Source of the DNA: Azophilus sp965215035
GTDB lineage: Bacteria; Pseudomonadota; Gammaproteobacteria; Pseudomonadales; Azotimanducaceae
Reading direction: 5' to 3'
NCBI GenBank assembly: GCA_965215035.1
Contig: OZ244040.1
Location: 2,728,001 to 2,792,000, forward strand
DNA: 64,000 bases
In this document: positions 34,935 through 41,957 of the stretch, piece after piece
Position numbering within the stretch: position 1 is the first letter of the stretch
How the letters are laid out: each line of letters starts with the position of its first letter
Program-made: the position numbers and the translations under genes
Notes under the pieces: model-generated
Database searches by the model: none
Told to the model about the DNA's origin: nothing
What the model saw: only the letters and a program-made list of their open reading frames with translations

Positions 34935-35807
34935 ATGGCCAAACCCGTCGTGGCTTTCATTGGGCTGGGCGTCATGGGCTACCCCATGGCGGGGCATCTG
35001 GCCGCCGCCGGCTACCCCATGCGCGTCTACAACCGGACGGCGGCCAAGGCCCAGGCATGGGTGAATGAACATGGTGGCGAGGCGTGCGCATCGCCGGAAG
35101 CGGCGGCTGCCGGTGCGGAACTCGTCTGCATGTGCGTGGGCAACGATGACGATGTGCGCGCGGTGAGCCTCGGCGACGGCGGCGCATTGAGCGGCATGTC
35201 CGCATCCGGCGTGCTCATCGATCACACCACGGCTTCGTCGGAGGTTGCCGGAGAAGTGGCGGCGGCTGCGGGCGGGCGGGGTATTGGCTTTGTCGATGCG
35301 CCGGTATCCGGTGGCCAGGCCGGCGCCGAGAACGGCCAACTGACCATCATGGCCGGCGGCCGGGCGGCAGACTATGAGCGCGCCGCGCCGCTGTTCGCCT
35401 GCTATGCGCGCTTCTCGCGACTGATGGGGCCGGTTGGCGCCGGCCAGCTCACCAAGATGGTCAACCAAATCTGCATCGCCGGGGTGTTGCAGGGCCTGAG
35501 CGAGGGCATCGACTTCGCCATGCGCGTCGGGCTCGACCCGGATGCGGTGGTGGAGGTGATCTCCAAGGGTGCCGCCCAGTCCTGGCAGATGGAAAACCGG
35601 GCGCGCACCATGGCGCGGGGCGAGTTCGACTTCGGTTTCGCCGTGCAGTGGATGCGCAAAGACCTCGATATCACCCTGCGCACCGGGCGGCGCCACGAAG
35701 CCCGTCTGCCGCTGACCGCCCTGGTCGATCAGTTTTACGCCGATGTCCAGGCCAAAGGCGGCAATCGCTGGGATACATCCAGCTTGATTACCCGGTTGCG
35801 CGATTGA
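34935..35807 (+). CDS. NAD(P)-dependent beta-hydroxyacid dehydrogenase (3-hydroxyisobutyrate dehydrogenase family)
   Basis: 290 residues, typical length. The Rossmann glycine motif and substrate start are VAFIGLGVMGYPMAGHLAAAG with VYNRTAAKAQ. DAPVSGGQAGAENGQLTIMAGG is the family substrate-binding signature near residue 115. GAGQLTKMVNQICIAGVLQGLSEGIDFA contains the catalytic lysine (G-x-x-x-K-M-x-N). The all-helical C-terminal domain includes KDLDITLRTGRRHEARLPLT. It oxidises a 3-hydroxy acid such as 3-hydroxyisobutyrate, tartronate semialdehyde (reverse) or a relative; the precise substrate is open. It converges with gltA. Confidence 0.9.
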   Translation: MAKPVVAFIGLGVMGYPMAGHLAAAGYPMRVYNRTAAKAQAWVNEHGGEACASPEAAAAGAELVCMCVGNDDDVRAVSLGDGGALSGMSASGVLIDHTTASSEVAGEVAAAAGGRGIGFVDAPVSGGQAGAENGQLTIMAGGRAADYERAAPLFACYARFSRLMGPVGAGQLTKMVNQICIAGVLQGLSEGIDFAMRVGLDPDAVVEVISKGAAQSWQMENRARTMARGEFDFGFAVQWMRKDLDITLRTGRRHEARLPLTALVDQFYADVQAKGGNRWDTSSLITRLRD

Positions 35808-35890
35808 CGGGAAGGGTTCGCGCAACCACCGCCCCGCCTGGCGAGCGCCCCGACGCCCAGTTCCGCGGCTCGGGTTTTACGGGGAATCGG

Positions 35891-37183
35891 CTAGCGGTCG
35901 CCTAGGGGCACGTAGTCGCGCCGCGTGGGGCCCTGGTACAACTGCCTCGGGCGGCCGAGCCGGTACGGGCCGCTGATCATCTCGTTCCAGTGCGCGATCC
36001 AGCCGGGTGTGCGCCCGATGGCGAAGATCACGGTGAACATCTCAACTGGTATGCCGATCGCCTTCAGAATAATGCCGGAATAGAAATCGACATTCGGATA
36101 CAGTTGTTTCTCGACAAAGTATTCGTCCTCCAGCGCGATCTTTTCCAGCCGCTGGGCCATGCGCAACTGCGGGCTGTCCTCCACGCCAAGTTCCTCAAGC
36201 ACCGCGTGACAGGTCTGCTGCATGACCTTTGCCCGCGGGTCGTAGTTCTTGTAGACCCGGTGGCCGAAGCCCATCAGGCGGTACGGGTCGTGCCGGTCCT
36301 TGGCCTTCTTGACGTACCGGTCGATGTTCCTTTCATCGCCAATCTCATCGAGCATGTTCAGCACTGCCTCGTTGGCGCCGCCGTGGGAAGGCCCCCACAG
36401 CGCCGCTATGCCGGCGGCGATGCAGGCGAACGGGTTGGCGCCGGTGGAACCGGCTAAGCGGACGGTGGATGTGGATGCGTTTTGCTCGTGGTCGGCGTGC
36501 AGCAGGAAGGTGCGGTCCATCGCCTTGGCCAACACCGGGTTCACCTCGTAGTTCTTGCAGGGTGTCGCGAACATCATGTGCAGGAAGTTCTCGGCGTAGT
36601 CGAGTTCGTCGCACGGATAGATGAAGGGTTCACCCTGGGAGTACTTGTAGCTCATGGCCGCGAGGGTCGGCATTTTGGCGATTAGGCGGTAGGCGGTGAT
36701 ACGGCGGTGCTCGGCGTCGTCGATATCCAGCGAGTCGTGGTAGAAGGCCGATAGTGCGCCCACCACGCCGCACATGATGGCCATGGGATGGGCGTCACGC
36801 CGGAAGCCCCGGAACAGGTATTTGAGCTGATCGTGCACCATGGAGTAGCGCTTGATGGTATTCACGAACTCGCGCTTGCCGCTCGCCGTCGGCAGTTCGC
36901 CGTTTAGCAGTAGGTAGCCCAGTTCCAGGTAGTCCGACTGTTCGGCCAATTGTTCGATGGGATAACCCCGGTGCAGCAATACGCCGGCTGCGCCGTCGAT
37001 GTAGGTTATCTGGGAGTCGCAGGCGGCGGTGGATACGAACCCCGGATCGTACGTGAAGTAGCCGAGGCCGGTGAGCTTGCCCACATCGATAACATCCGGC
37101 CCCTCGCTGCCCTCGTACATGGGCAGCTCGATCTCCTTATCGTCAACTGTAAGATGCGCAACCTTGCTGGTGGCTTCCGCCAT
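35891..37183 (-). CDS. gltA: Citrate synthase
   Basis: 430 residues of the large, hexameric type II citrate synthase. Start at 37183 is preceded by an excellent AGGGAGGT. Features in order: KVAHLTVDDKEIELPMYEG (N-terminal beta domain), FTYDPGFVSTAACDSQITYIDG, HADHEQNASTSTVRLAGSTG, LWGPSHGGANEAVLNML (catalytic His), RLMGFGHRVYKNYDPRAKVM (catalytic His) and FYSGIILKAIGIP with the catalytic Asp just before. It condenses oxaloacetate with acetyl-CoA at the entry of the TCA cycle. It is on the opposite strand from the sdh-suc genes about 4 kb away, unlike the adjacent divergent gltA-sdh arrangement of enterics. Confidence 0.96.
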   Translation of the reverse strand: MAEATSKVAHLTVDDKEIELPMYEGSEGPDVIDVGKLTGLGYFTYDPGFVSTAACDSQITYIDGAAGVLLHRGYPIEQLAEQSDYLELGYLLLNGELPTASGKREFVNTIKRYSMVHDQLKYLFRGFRRDAHPMAIMCGVVGALSAFYHDSLDIDDAEHRRITAYRLIAKMPTLAAMSYKYSQGEPFIYPCDELDYAENFLHMMFATPCKNYEVNPVLAKAMDRTFLLHADHEQNASTSTVRLAGSTGANPFACIAAGIAALWGPSHGGANEAVLNMLDEIGDERNIDRYVKKAKDRHDPYRLMGFGHRVYKNYDPRAKVMQQTCHAVLEELGVEDSPQLRMAQRLEKIALEDEYFVEKQLYPNVDFYSGIILKAIGIPVEMFTVIFAIGRTPGWIAHWNEMISGPYRLGRPRQLYQGPTRRDYVPLGDR

Positions 37184-37259
37184 GTAACCTCCCTGCTTGT
37201 ACACCGGTTCAACCTCGCAAGCGGTTTGTTCCGGGTTCGCGAATCAGCGTATAAACCCG

Positions 37260-37289
37260 CCGCCGCGTTTGTCAATTTGACCGCGGCGG
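37260..37289. promoter_or_regulatory. Nested palindrome in the gltA upstream region
   Basis: CCGCCGCG (37260-37267) and CGCGGCGG (37282-37289) are perfect arms around a second, shorter symmetric core GTCA-ATT-TGAC. It lies about 80 bp upstream of the gltA start and could be an operator or, if transcribed, a leader hairpin. Confidence 0.5.
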
Positions 37290-37875
37290 TACCGTGAACT
37301 ACCCCAAGGGACAGGATGGGCTGAACCCCAATCGGAAAACAGATTATACATGGCGCGGGCTCGATGGCCGAACCAATGGCGACTAGGCGTGTTGTCAACA
37401 AAGGCCATAGTGAGAATTGCTGATACGGTTGACTATGGTTAGGATCATGGTCGGTGCCGGTTACGACTTGCCGCTCCAATACCAATGCCAGGTTTTGCAA
37501 TGAACATTGGTCTTTTATTCCAATAGCTTGGGAGCTCAACATCATGGGCAGTCTTAAGAATCCGGAGCCGAGGGCTAGGTGTTTTGGCGTGATGGGCGAG
37601 TTGGCGCATACGGGCGGGGCGCTGGCCGCCGCCAAGAACGGCAAGTCGCTTGCGACACACACTTGCGCCGCGCGAGCGCAAGCGCAAAACCCTGGCCGGA
37701 TTGCGCTGTGGCGCGGGGCGTATTCCGGGTGGCATCGTCGCGCCCGCCGGCACAGCTCGGGAGGCCGACGCCTGACGCTGTTGCATGCCGCCCGTTGGGC
37801 GCGGTTGCCGTAAACTTGGATAGGGATGCGGGGGGCGATTTGCGGCCGGACCTGCTCGGCCAACGCGGTGCCGCC
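37290..37875. other. Long gap between divergent gltA and the agmatinase-family gene
   Basis: About 590 bp. A 90-codon plus-strand frame (37544-37813) exists but shows no recognisable domain, so I do not call a gene. The stretch includes a copy of the GCCATAGTGAGAATTGC element at 37404-37420, which recurs near 55 kb. Confidence 0.45.
37404..37420 (+). repeat. Copy 1 of a 17-bp interspersed element
   Basis: GCCATAGTGAGAATTGC here differs by one base from GCCATAATGAGAATTGC at 55043-55059, and by two bases from the inverted copy at 55000-55016. The immediate flanks also form a short inverted repeat (CCATAG 37405-37410 with CTATGG near 37433). Its role is unknown. Confidence 0.6.
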
Positions 37876-38787
37876 ATGACCTACGCGGGCGAGCTGTCCT
37901 TCCTACGCCGCAAGCGCACCCGGGACATCGCCGGTGCCGATGTCGTTGTTTCGGGGTTGCCCTTTGACTGCGCCACCACCTTCCGTCCCGGTGCCCGCTT
38001 CGGGCCCGCGGCCATTCGTGCCGCCAGCGTCCAACTTGCCGAGATTGCCGGGCGCGCCTTCCCGTTCGGCATCGACCCCTTTGCCATCTTGGGCGTGGCG
38101 GACTATGGGGATTGCGAGTTCGATTCCGGTTATCCGCAGCATGCGGTTGCGGTAATCGAAAGCCATGCGCGGCAAATCCTCGCCGGGGGTGCCACCATGG
38201 TGTCCCTGGGAGGGGACCACTTCGTGACCTATCCGCTGCTGCGCGCCCACGCCGAGAAGCATGGGCCGCTGGCGCTGATTCACTTCGATGCCCATGTCGA
38301 TACCTGGGAAGACGATGGCGAACGCCTAGACCACGGCTCCATGTTTCTGCGCGCCAAGAACGAGGGACTAATCGACGTGGCGCACTCGGTACAGGTCGGT
38401 ATCCGCGCCTACAGCGAGAGCGATCACGGGTTCACCATAGTGGATGCGCCCAAGGTGCATAGCCAGGGCGTCGGTGCCGCGCTTCGCGAGGTGCTGCGCG
38501 TGGTGGGCGACCGCAAGGCCTACCTGACCTTCGATATCGACTGTCTCGACCCGGCGTTCGCGCCGGGTACCGGCACTCCCGTTGCGGGCGGGCTCTCTTC
38601 TGCCCAGGCATTCGCGATTCTGCGTGGCCTCGGGGAACTCGATATCGTTGGCATGGATGTGGTGGAAGTGGCGCCCGCCTACGATCACGCGGAAATCACC
38701 GCCATCGCCGCCGCCACCATTGCCCATGACTTTATCTGCCTGTTGGCGTTGCGGAAGCGCGCATCCCGTGCCGCGGGAACGGGCTGA
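37876..38787 (+). CDS. speB: Agmatinase / ureohydrolase family enzyme
   Basis: At least 303 residues from the ATG at 37876. The binuclear Mn ligands are all readable: LGGDHFVTYPLL (His), ALIHFDAHVDTWEDDG (Asp-Ala-His-x-Asp) and TFDIDCLDPAFAPGTGTPV (Asp-x-Asp). The early motif GLPFDCATTFRPGARFGPAAIR is the standard ureohydrolase N-terminal loop. YAGELSF near the start matches the agmatinase N-terminus (YAG-x-x-(S/T)F), which in relatives is preceded by 10-30 more residues, so an upstream TTG start in frame (around 37818-37840) is possible. The expected reaction is agmatine to putrescine and urea, but guanidinobutyrase or a related activity is not excluded. Confidence 0.88.
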   Translation: MTYAGELSFLRRKRTRDIAGADVVVSGLPFDCATTFRPGARFGPAAIRAASVQLAEIAGRAFPFGIDPFAILGVADYGDCEFDSGYPQHAVAVIESHARQILAGGATMVSLGGDHFVTYPLLRAHAEKHGPLALIHFDAHVDTWEDDGERLDHGSMFLRAKNEGLIDVAHSVQVGIRAYSESDHGFTIVDAPKVHSQGVGAALREVLRVVGDRKAYLTFDIDCLDPAFAPGTGTPVAGGLSSAQAFAILRGLGELDIVGMDVVEVAPAYDHAEITAIAAATIAHDFICLLALRKRASRAAGTG

Positions 38788-38873
38788 GCGCCCGGGGCAT
38801 GGCCGCGCGAGCAGGTGCGGGTGGTATCAAGGTTCTCCGCCACTTGATCATTGTTGGTCGTGGCCGCACGCGC

Positions 38874-39017
38874 GGGCGAGGGTGGGGACATGCTGAGGTC
38901 GGCCATGCCGTTGACCTGGGGATGGTCCCGAGCGGGTGAGGGCAGCGACCTGCTCACAAGCGTGTTCCAGGAATGAAGTACGATGGCCCCGTGCAGGTGA
39001 GGGCAGCCCATGCTGAG
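38874..39017 (+). repeat. Three about 60-bp repeats carrying a Shine-Dalgarno-like core, ending at a start codon
   Basis: The core (C/T)GAGGG followed by a G-rich patch and (A/C)TGCT recurs with GAGG at 38878, 38938 and 38999. The third copy is the real ribosome-binding site and ATG of the FAD oxidase gene; copy 1 also has an ATGCTGAG. Copies have diverged outside the core. Confidence 0.55.
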
Positions 39018-40437
39018 TGCGCTCGAAGACATTTTCACACCGGCCCGGGTCAAAACCTCCGCCTCGGACCTCGCGGTCTGGGGAACCGACTGGACGCGGA
39101 ATTTTGAGGTGGCGCCGCGTGCCATCGTGTTCCCGGAAACCACCGACGAGGTGGTTGCCGTCACTCGGCTCGCCAACGACAGGGGACTTGCCCTGGTGCC
39201 TTCCGGCGGGCGCACGGGGCTGTCCGGCGGCGCGGTTGCCGCCCAAGGGGAAGTCGTCGTCTCGTTCGACCGGATGAACCGCATCCTGGGTTTCGACCCG
39301 GCGGATCGGGTCGTTCACTGTCAGGCGGGTGTCGTGACCGCCGCGCTGCAGCAATACGCCGCAGAACGTGGTCTCTTTTATCCCGTTGACTTCGCCGCAA
39401 GCGGTTCAAGCCAGATCGGTGGCAATGTCGCCACGAACGCGGGGGGCATTCGGGTCATACGCTATGGCCTCACCCGGAACTGGGTGGCGGGCCTTAAGGT
39501 GGTTACCGGTACCGGCGCGGTGCTCGATTGCAACAATGGCTTGGTTAAGAATGCGACGGGGTACGACCTGCGGCACCTGTTTGTCGGGGCCGAGGGAACG
39601 CTTGGGTTCATTGTCGAGGCGCAAATGCGCTTGTTGCCGCCGCCCCCGCCCCAGTGCGTTATGGTGCTGGGGGTTGATCGCCTGGCGGACATACTGCGGC
39701 TGCTGGAGGTGTTGCAGGCGGCGTTGCCGCTATCCGCCTGCGAATTTTTCTCCGAGTTGGCATTGACCAGGGTGCTCGCCCACCGGCGTCTGCAGCGGCC
39801 GTTCGCCCGGCCGGCACCGTTCTATGCGCTGGTTGAGTTCGATGCGGAATCGCAGGATCTGGCCCTTGGGGCCTTTCAGACCGCCCTGGAACAGCGCTGG
39901 GTCAGCGATGGCATTATGAGCCAATCAGAAGCCCAGGCACGCTCGCTTTGGGCGCTAAGGGAGGGCATTTCGGAGAGCATCGCCGCGAGTACGCCCTATA
40001 AGAACGACCTGGCGGTGCGAATCTCCGAGGTGCCGGGGTTTCTGGCCGAGGTGGACCGCATCGTTGGCGAGCACTACCCGGATTTCGAGGTCTGCTGGTA
40101 CGGCCACATCGGCGACGGCAACCTGCACCTCAATATCTTGAAACCGGGCCACCTCACCCTGGACGACTTCTACGAGCAGTGCCACCGGATCAGCCCGACC
40201 CTGTTCGCGGCGGTGCGCGCCCGGCGCGGCAGCATCTCCGCGGAGCATGGTGTCGGCCTGTTGAAGCGCGACTTCCTCGAGTTCTCCCGCAGCCGGGCGG
40301 AGATTGAGTTGATGCGGGGCCTGAAGGCCGTTTTCGACCCAAACTGCGTAATGAACCCGGGGAAGTTATTCGCGGACGGGCATGTTTTGGAAACTACAAT
40401 TGAAAATTGCCAATCCCCCGGCGGTAGCGTCGAGTAG
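39010..40437 (+). CDS. FAD-linked oxidase, GlcD / D-2-hydroxyglutarate dehydrogenase type
   Basis: 475 residues of the PCMH/vanillyl-alcohol-oxidase fold. The FAD-binding half shows RAIVFPETTDEVVAVTRLAN, LVPSGGRTGLSGGAVAAQG, GSSQIGGNVATNAGGIRVIRYG and NATGYDLRHLFVGAEGTLGFI (in parts). The cap half ends with YGHIGDGNLHLNI, the conserved histidine motif, and SAEHGVGLLKRDFL with the terminal DPNCVMNPGK. Members oxidise D-2-hydroxy acids (glycolate, D-lactate, D-2-hydroxyglutarate) and pass electrons to ETF or quinone. The nearby 2-oxoglutarate genes make D-2-hydroxyglutarate recycling plausible, but that is inference. Its start lies in the third copy of the upstream repeat. Confidence 0.9.
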   Translation: MLSALEDIFTPARVKTSASDLAVWGTDWTRNFEVAPRAIVFPETTDEVVAVTRLANDRGLALVPSGGRTGLSGGAVAAQGEVVVSFDRMNRILGFDPADRVVHCQAGVVTAALQQYAAERGLFYPVDFAASGSSQIGGNVATNAGGIRVIRYGLTRNWVAGLKVVTGTGAVLDCNNGLVKNATGYDLRHLFVGAEGTLGFIVEAQMRLLPPPPPQCVMVLGVDRLADILRLLEVLQAALPLSACEFFSELALTRVLAHRRLQRPFARPAPFYALVEFDAESQDLALGAFQTALEQRWVSDGIMSQSEAQARSLWALREGISESIAASTPYKNDLAVRISEVPGFLAEVDRIVGEHYPDFEVCWYGHIGDGNLHLNILKPGHLTLDDFYEQCHRISPTLFAAVRARRGSISAEHGVGLLKRDFLEFSRSRAEIELMRGLKAVFDPNCVMNPGKLFADGHVLETTIENCQSPGGSVE

Positions 40438-40589
40438 ATGGCAGCGGCCAGCGACTTGCGCAATGGCTAGTATCCTGCGCGGCAAGGCGGCGCGTCCGCC
40501 ACCCACAAGCTCACCAAGCGGCCCGCCCAATTGCGGCCCATAGCAAACTTTGAGGAGCACCTTCTGAACGCGGTCGGCGAAGTTCAGGC

Positions 40590-40763
40590 ATGAACTGCAA
40601 CCCATTCGACAAGACGGAACCCGGGGAAGTCACGGAGGATGATTTCGAGGCCGCGCTAAGAACCGTATCCCTTGCCCCTAGGGGCAGCATCGGGAGTGAG
40701 AACCGGGAGCCTACGAAGGCCGAGATTGAAGCGCGGTGGCGCCTGGATTGGAAGCCGCGATAG
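40590..40763 (+). CDS. Possible small protein, unknown function
   Basis: A 57-codon frame starting MNCNPFDKTEPGEVTEDDFE and ending EARWRLDWKPR. The composition (acidic first half, basic and aromatic end) is protein-like, but there is no family I recognise and the ribosome-binding site is weak. It lies between the FAD oxidase and the sdh block. Confidence 0.35.
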   Translation: MNCNPFDKTEPGEVTEDDFEAALRTVSLAPRGSIGSENREPTKAEIEARWRLDWKPR

Positions 40764-40860
40764 CGCGGCGACTGTGCATTTGCTACACAATTCCCTAAAC
40801 TAAAGCGATGCGCCGTTTGGCAAATGAGCATTATGCAGATTGGATCGGCGGGGCGAACCA

Positions 40861-41076
40861 ATGAACAATGAACCGATGCGTGACGCCGCCAATGCCCGGC
40901 GCAAGCAGACGCCGGGCCCGGAAGGCTGGGGCCGCTCCGCCGCCGCCATCGAGCGAACCTTGGGCTTTCTGGCGGATGCGGAACGGGCGCGGATACTGGG
41001 GCTGAACGCGGCCCGCTTCTTTAGGGAGCCCCTGATTAGGCGGGAGGTTTTCGCCGCGCAAGGATGTACGGCCTAA
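40861..41076 (+). CDS. Small protein resembling the C-terminus of an amidohydrolase
   Basis: 71 codons from the ATG at 40861. The segment FLADAERARILGLNAARFFREP resembles the usual end of amidohydrolase-2 family proteins (x-x-I-L-G-x-N-A-x-R-x-F), but everything upstream that would carry the metal site is missing. It may be a remnant, or a small protein that happens to resemble that helix. No ribosome-binding site is obvious. Confidence 0.4.
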   Translation: MNNEPMRDAANARRKQTPGPEGWGRSAAAIERTLGFLADAERARILGLNAARFFREPLIRREVFAAQGCTA

Positions 41077-41108
41077 ATCAGATGCGATATGTATTTGATT
41101 TTGCCGGT

Positions 41109-41171
41109 AAAGTAACATTCGCATTGTTACTTTGCGACTCTGAGCAAGGCTGGGATGGGCTTGCTCGGAGT
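41109..41171 (+). promoter_or_regulatory. Two strong inverted repeats in the sdhCD leader
   Basis: AAAGTAACA and TGTTACTTT are perfect 9-bp arms in 41109-41133 around a 7-nt loop. Immediately after, ACTCTGAGCAAG (41137-41148) and CTTGCTCGGAGT (41160-41171) form a 12-bp stem with a single G-U pair. They lie 33-95 bp upstream of the sdhCD start. The first could be an operator; the second, ending in TTTCC, could be an attenuator or a leader hairpin. Confidence 0.6.
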
Positions 41172-41203
41172 TTCCTTAGCCTAGAGGCCCCGGTGGAAGC
41201 TGC

Positions 41204-41947
41204 GTGAAGCCCGCCCGTCCAGTCAGTCTGTCGCTCTCGCCGGCCAAGTTTCGGTGGCCGGTGACCGCTATGGCCTCCATCGCCCACCGGCTCACCGGCG
41301 TGGGCCTCTTCCTGGGCTTCGCCTGGCTCTTGTACCTGCTTGATCTGGCCCTCGGCTCCGCTGCGGGTTTTGATCGGGCCCGGGCGCTGTTGGCCGGGCT
41401 CTGGGGCCGTCTCGCGCTGCTCGGCATACTGGCGTTGCTGACCTATCATCTGCTCGCCGGCATTCGGCATTTGCTGCTGGATCTACACGTCGGCGACAGC
41501 CTGGCCGTGGCCCGCCGGGCGTCCTGGCTGGTATTTGCGTTGACAGCTGGTGGCGGTCGGGGCCCTTGGAGCCTGGCTATGGTGACCAGCGTTACCGCCC
41601 TGTCCCGTAGCGGGCTTACCGACTTTGTGCTGCAGCGCCTGAGCGCCCTGGTGCTGACGCTCTATGCCGGCTGTATTCTGGGCTGGTTTGCGCTGAACGA
41701 CAGCGTCACCCATGCGCAACTCGCCGCGTACTTCGGTGCCATGCCGATGCGGCTCTTCAGCACCCTGGCCCTGCTGGCGGTGGCTGCCCACGGCTGGGTC
41801 GGTATGTGGACCATCGGCACGGACTACCTTGGGCCGCACTATATGGGCCGGCACGCCACGGCTTGGCGCTTTGTGTATCAGAGCGCCATGGTGCTGGTGC
41901 TGTTTGTCTACGTTACCTGGGGCCTGGCGCTGTTCTGGTTGCCGTAG
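41204..41947 (+). CDS. sdhC: Succinate dehydrogenase membrane anchor: SdhC and SdhD in one frame
   Basis: A 247-residue ORF (GTG start) contains both anchors. The SdhC part (residues 1 to about 115) has RPVSLSLSPAKFRWPVTAMASIAHRLTGVGL (in part) and the heme region LLTYHLLAGIRHLLLDLHVG. The SdhD part begins at an internal Met, MVTSVTALSRSGLTDFVLQR, and has the AHGWVGMWTIGTDYL region. In another frame the last codons before that Met read LVAVGALGAWLW and a TGA overlapping it (ATGGTGA), the normal end of SdhC. A one-base insertion near 41545 therefore fuses the genes and truncates SdhC helix 3. This may be real, or a sequence error. The two proteins anchor SdhAB and bind heme b and ubiquinone. 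Confidence 0.88.
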   Translation: MKPARPVSLSLSPAKFRWPVTAMASIAHRLTGVGLFLGFAWLLYLLDLALGSAAGFDRARALLAGLWGRLALLGILALLTYHLLAGIRHLLLDLHVGDSLAVARRASWLVFALTAGGGRGPWSLAMVTSVTALSRSGLTDFVLQRLSALVLTLYAGCILGWFALNDSVTHAQLAAYFGAMPMRLFSTLALLAVAAHGWVGMWTIGTDYLGPHYMGRHATAWRFVYQSAMVLVLFVYVTWGLALFWLP

Positions 41948-41957
41948 GGAAGTTGTC

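Noticed and set aside
37544..37813. 90-codon plus-strand ORF before the agmatinase-family gene
   Set aside because: No domain, Arg-rich composition typical of frame-shifted GC-rich sequence, and no clear ribosome-binding site.
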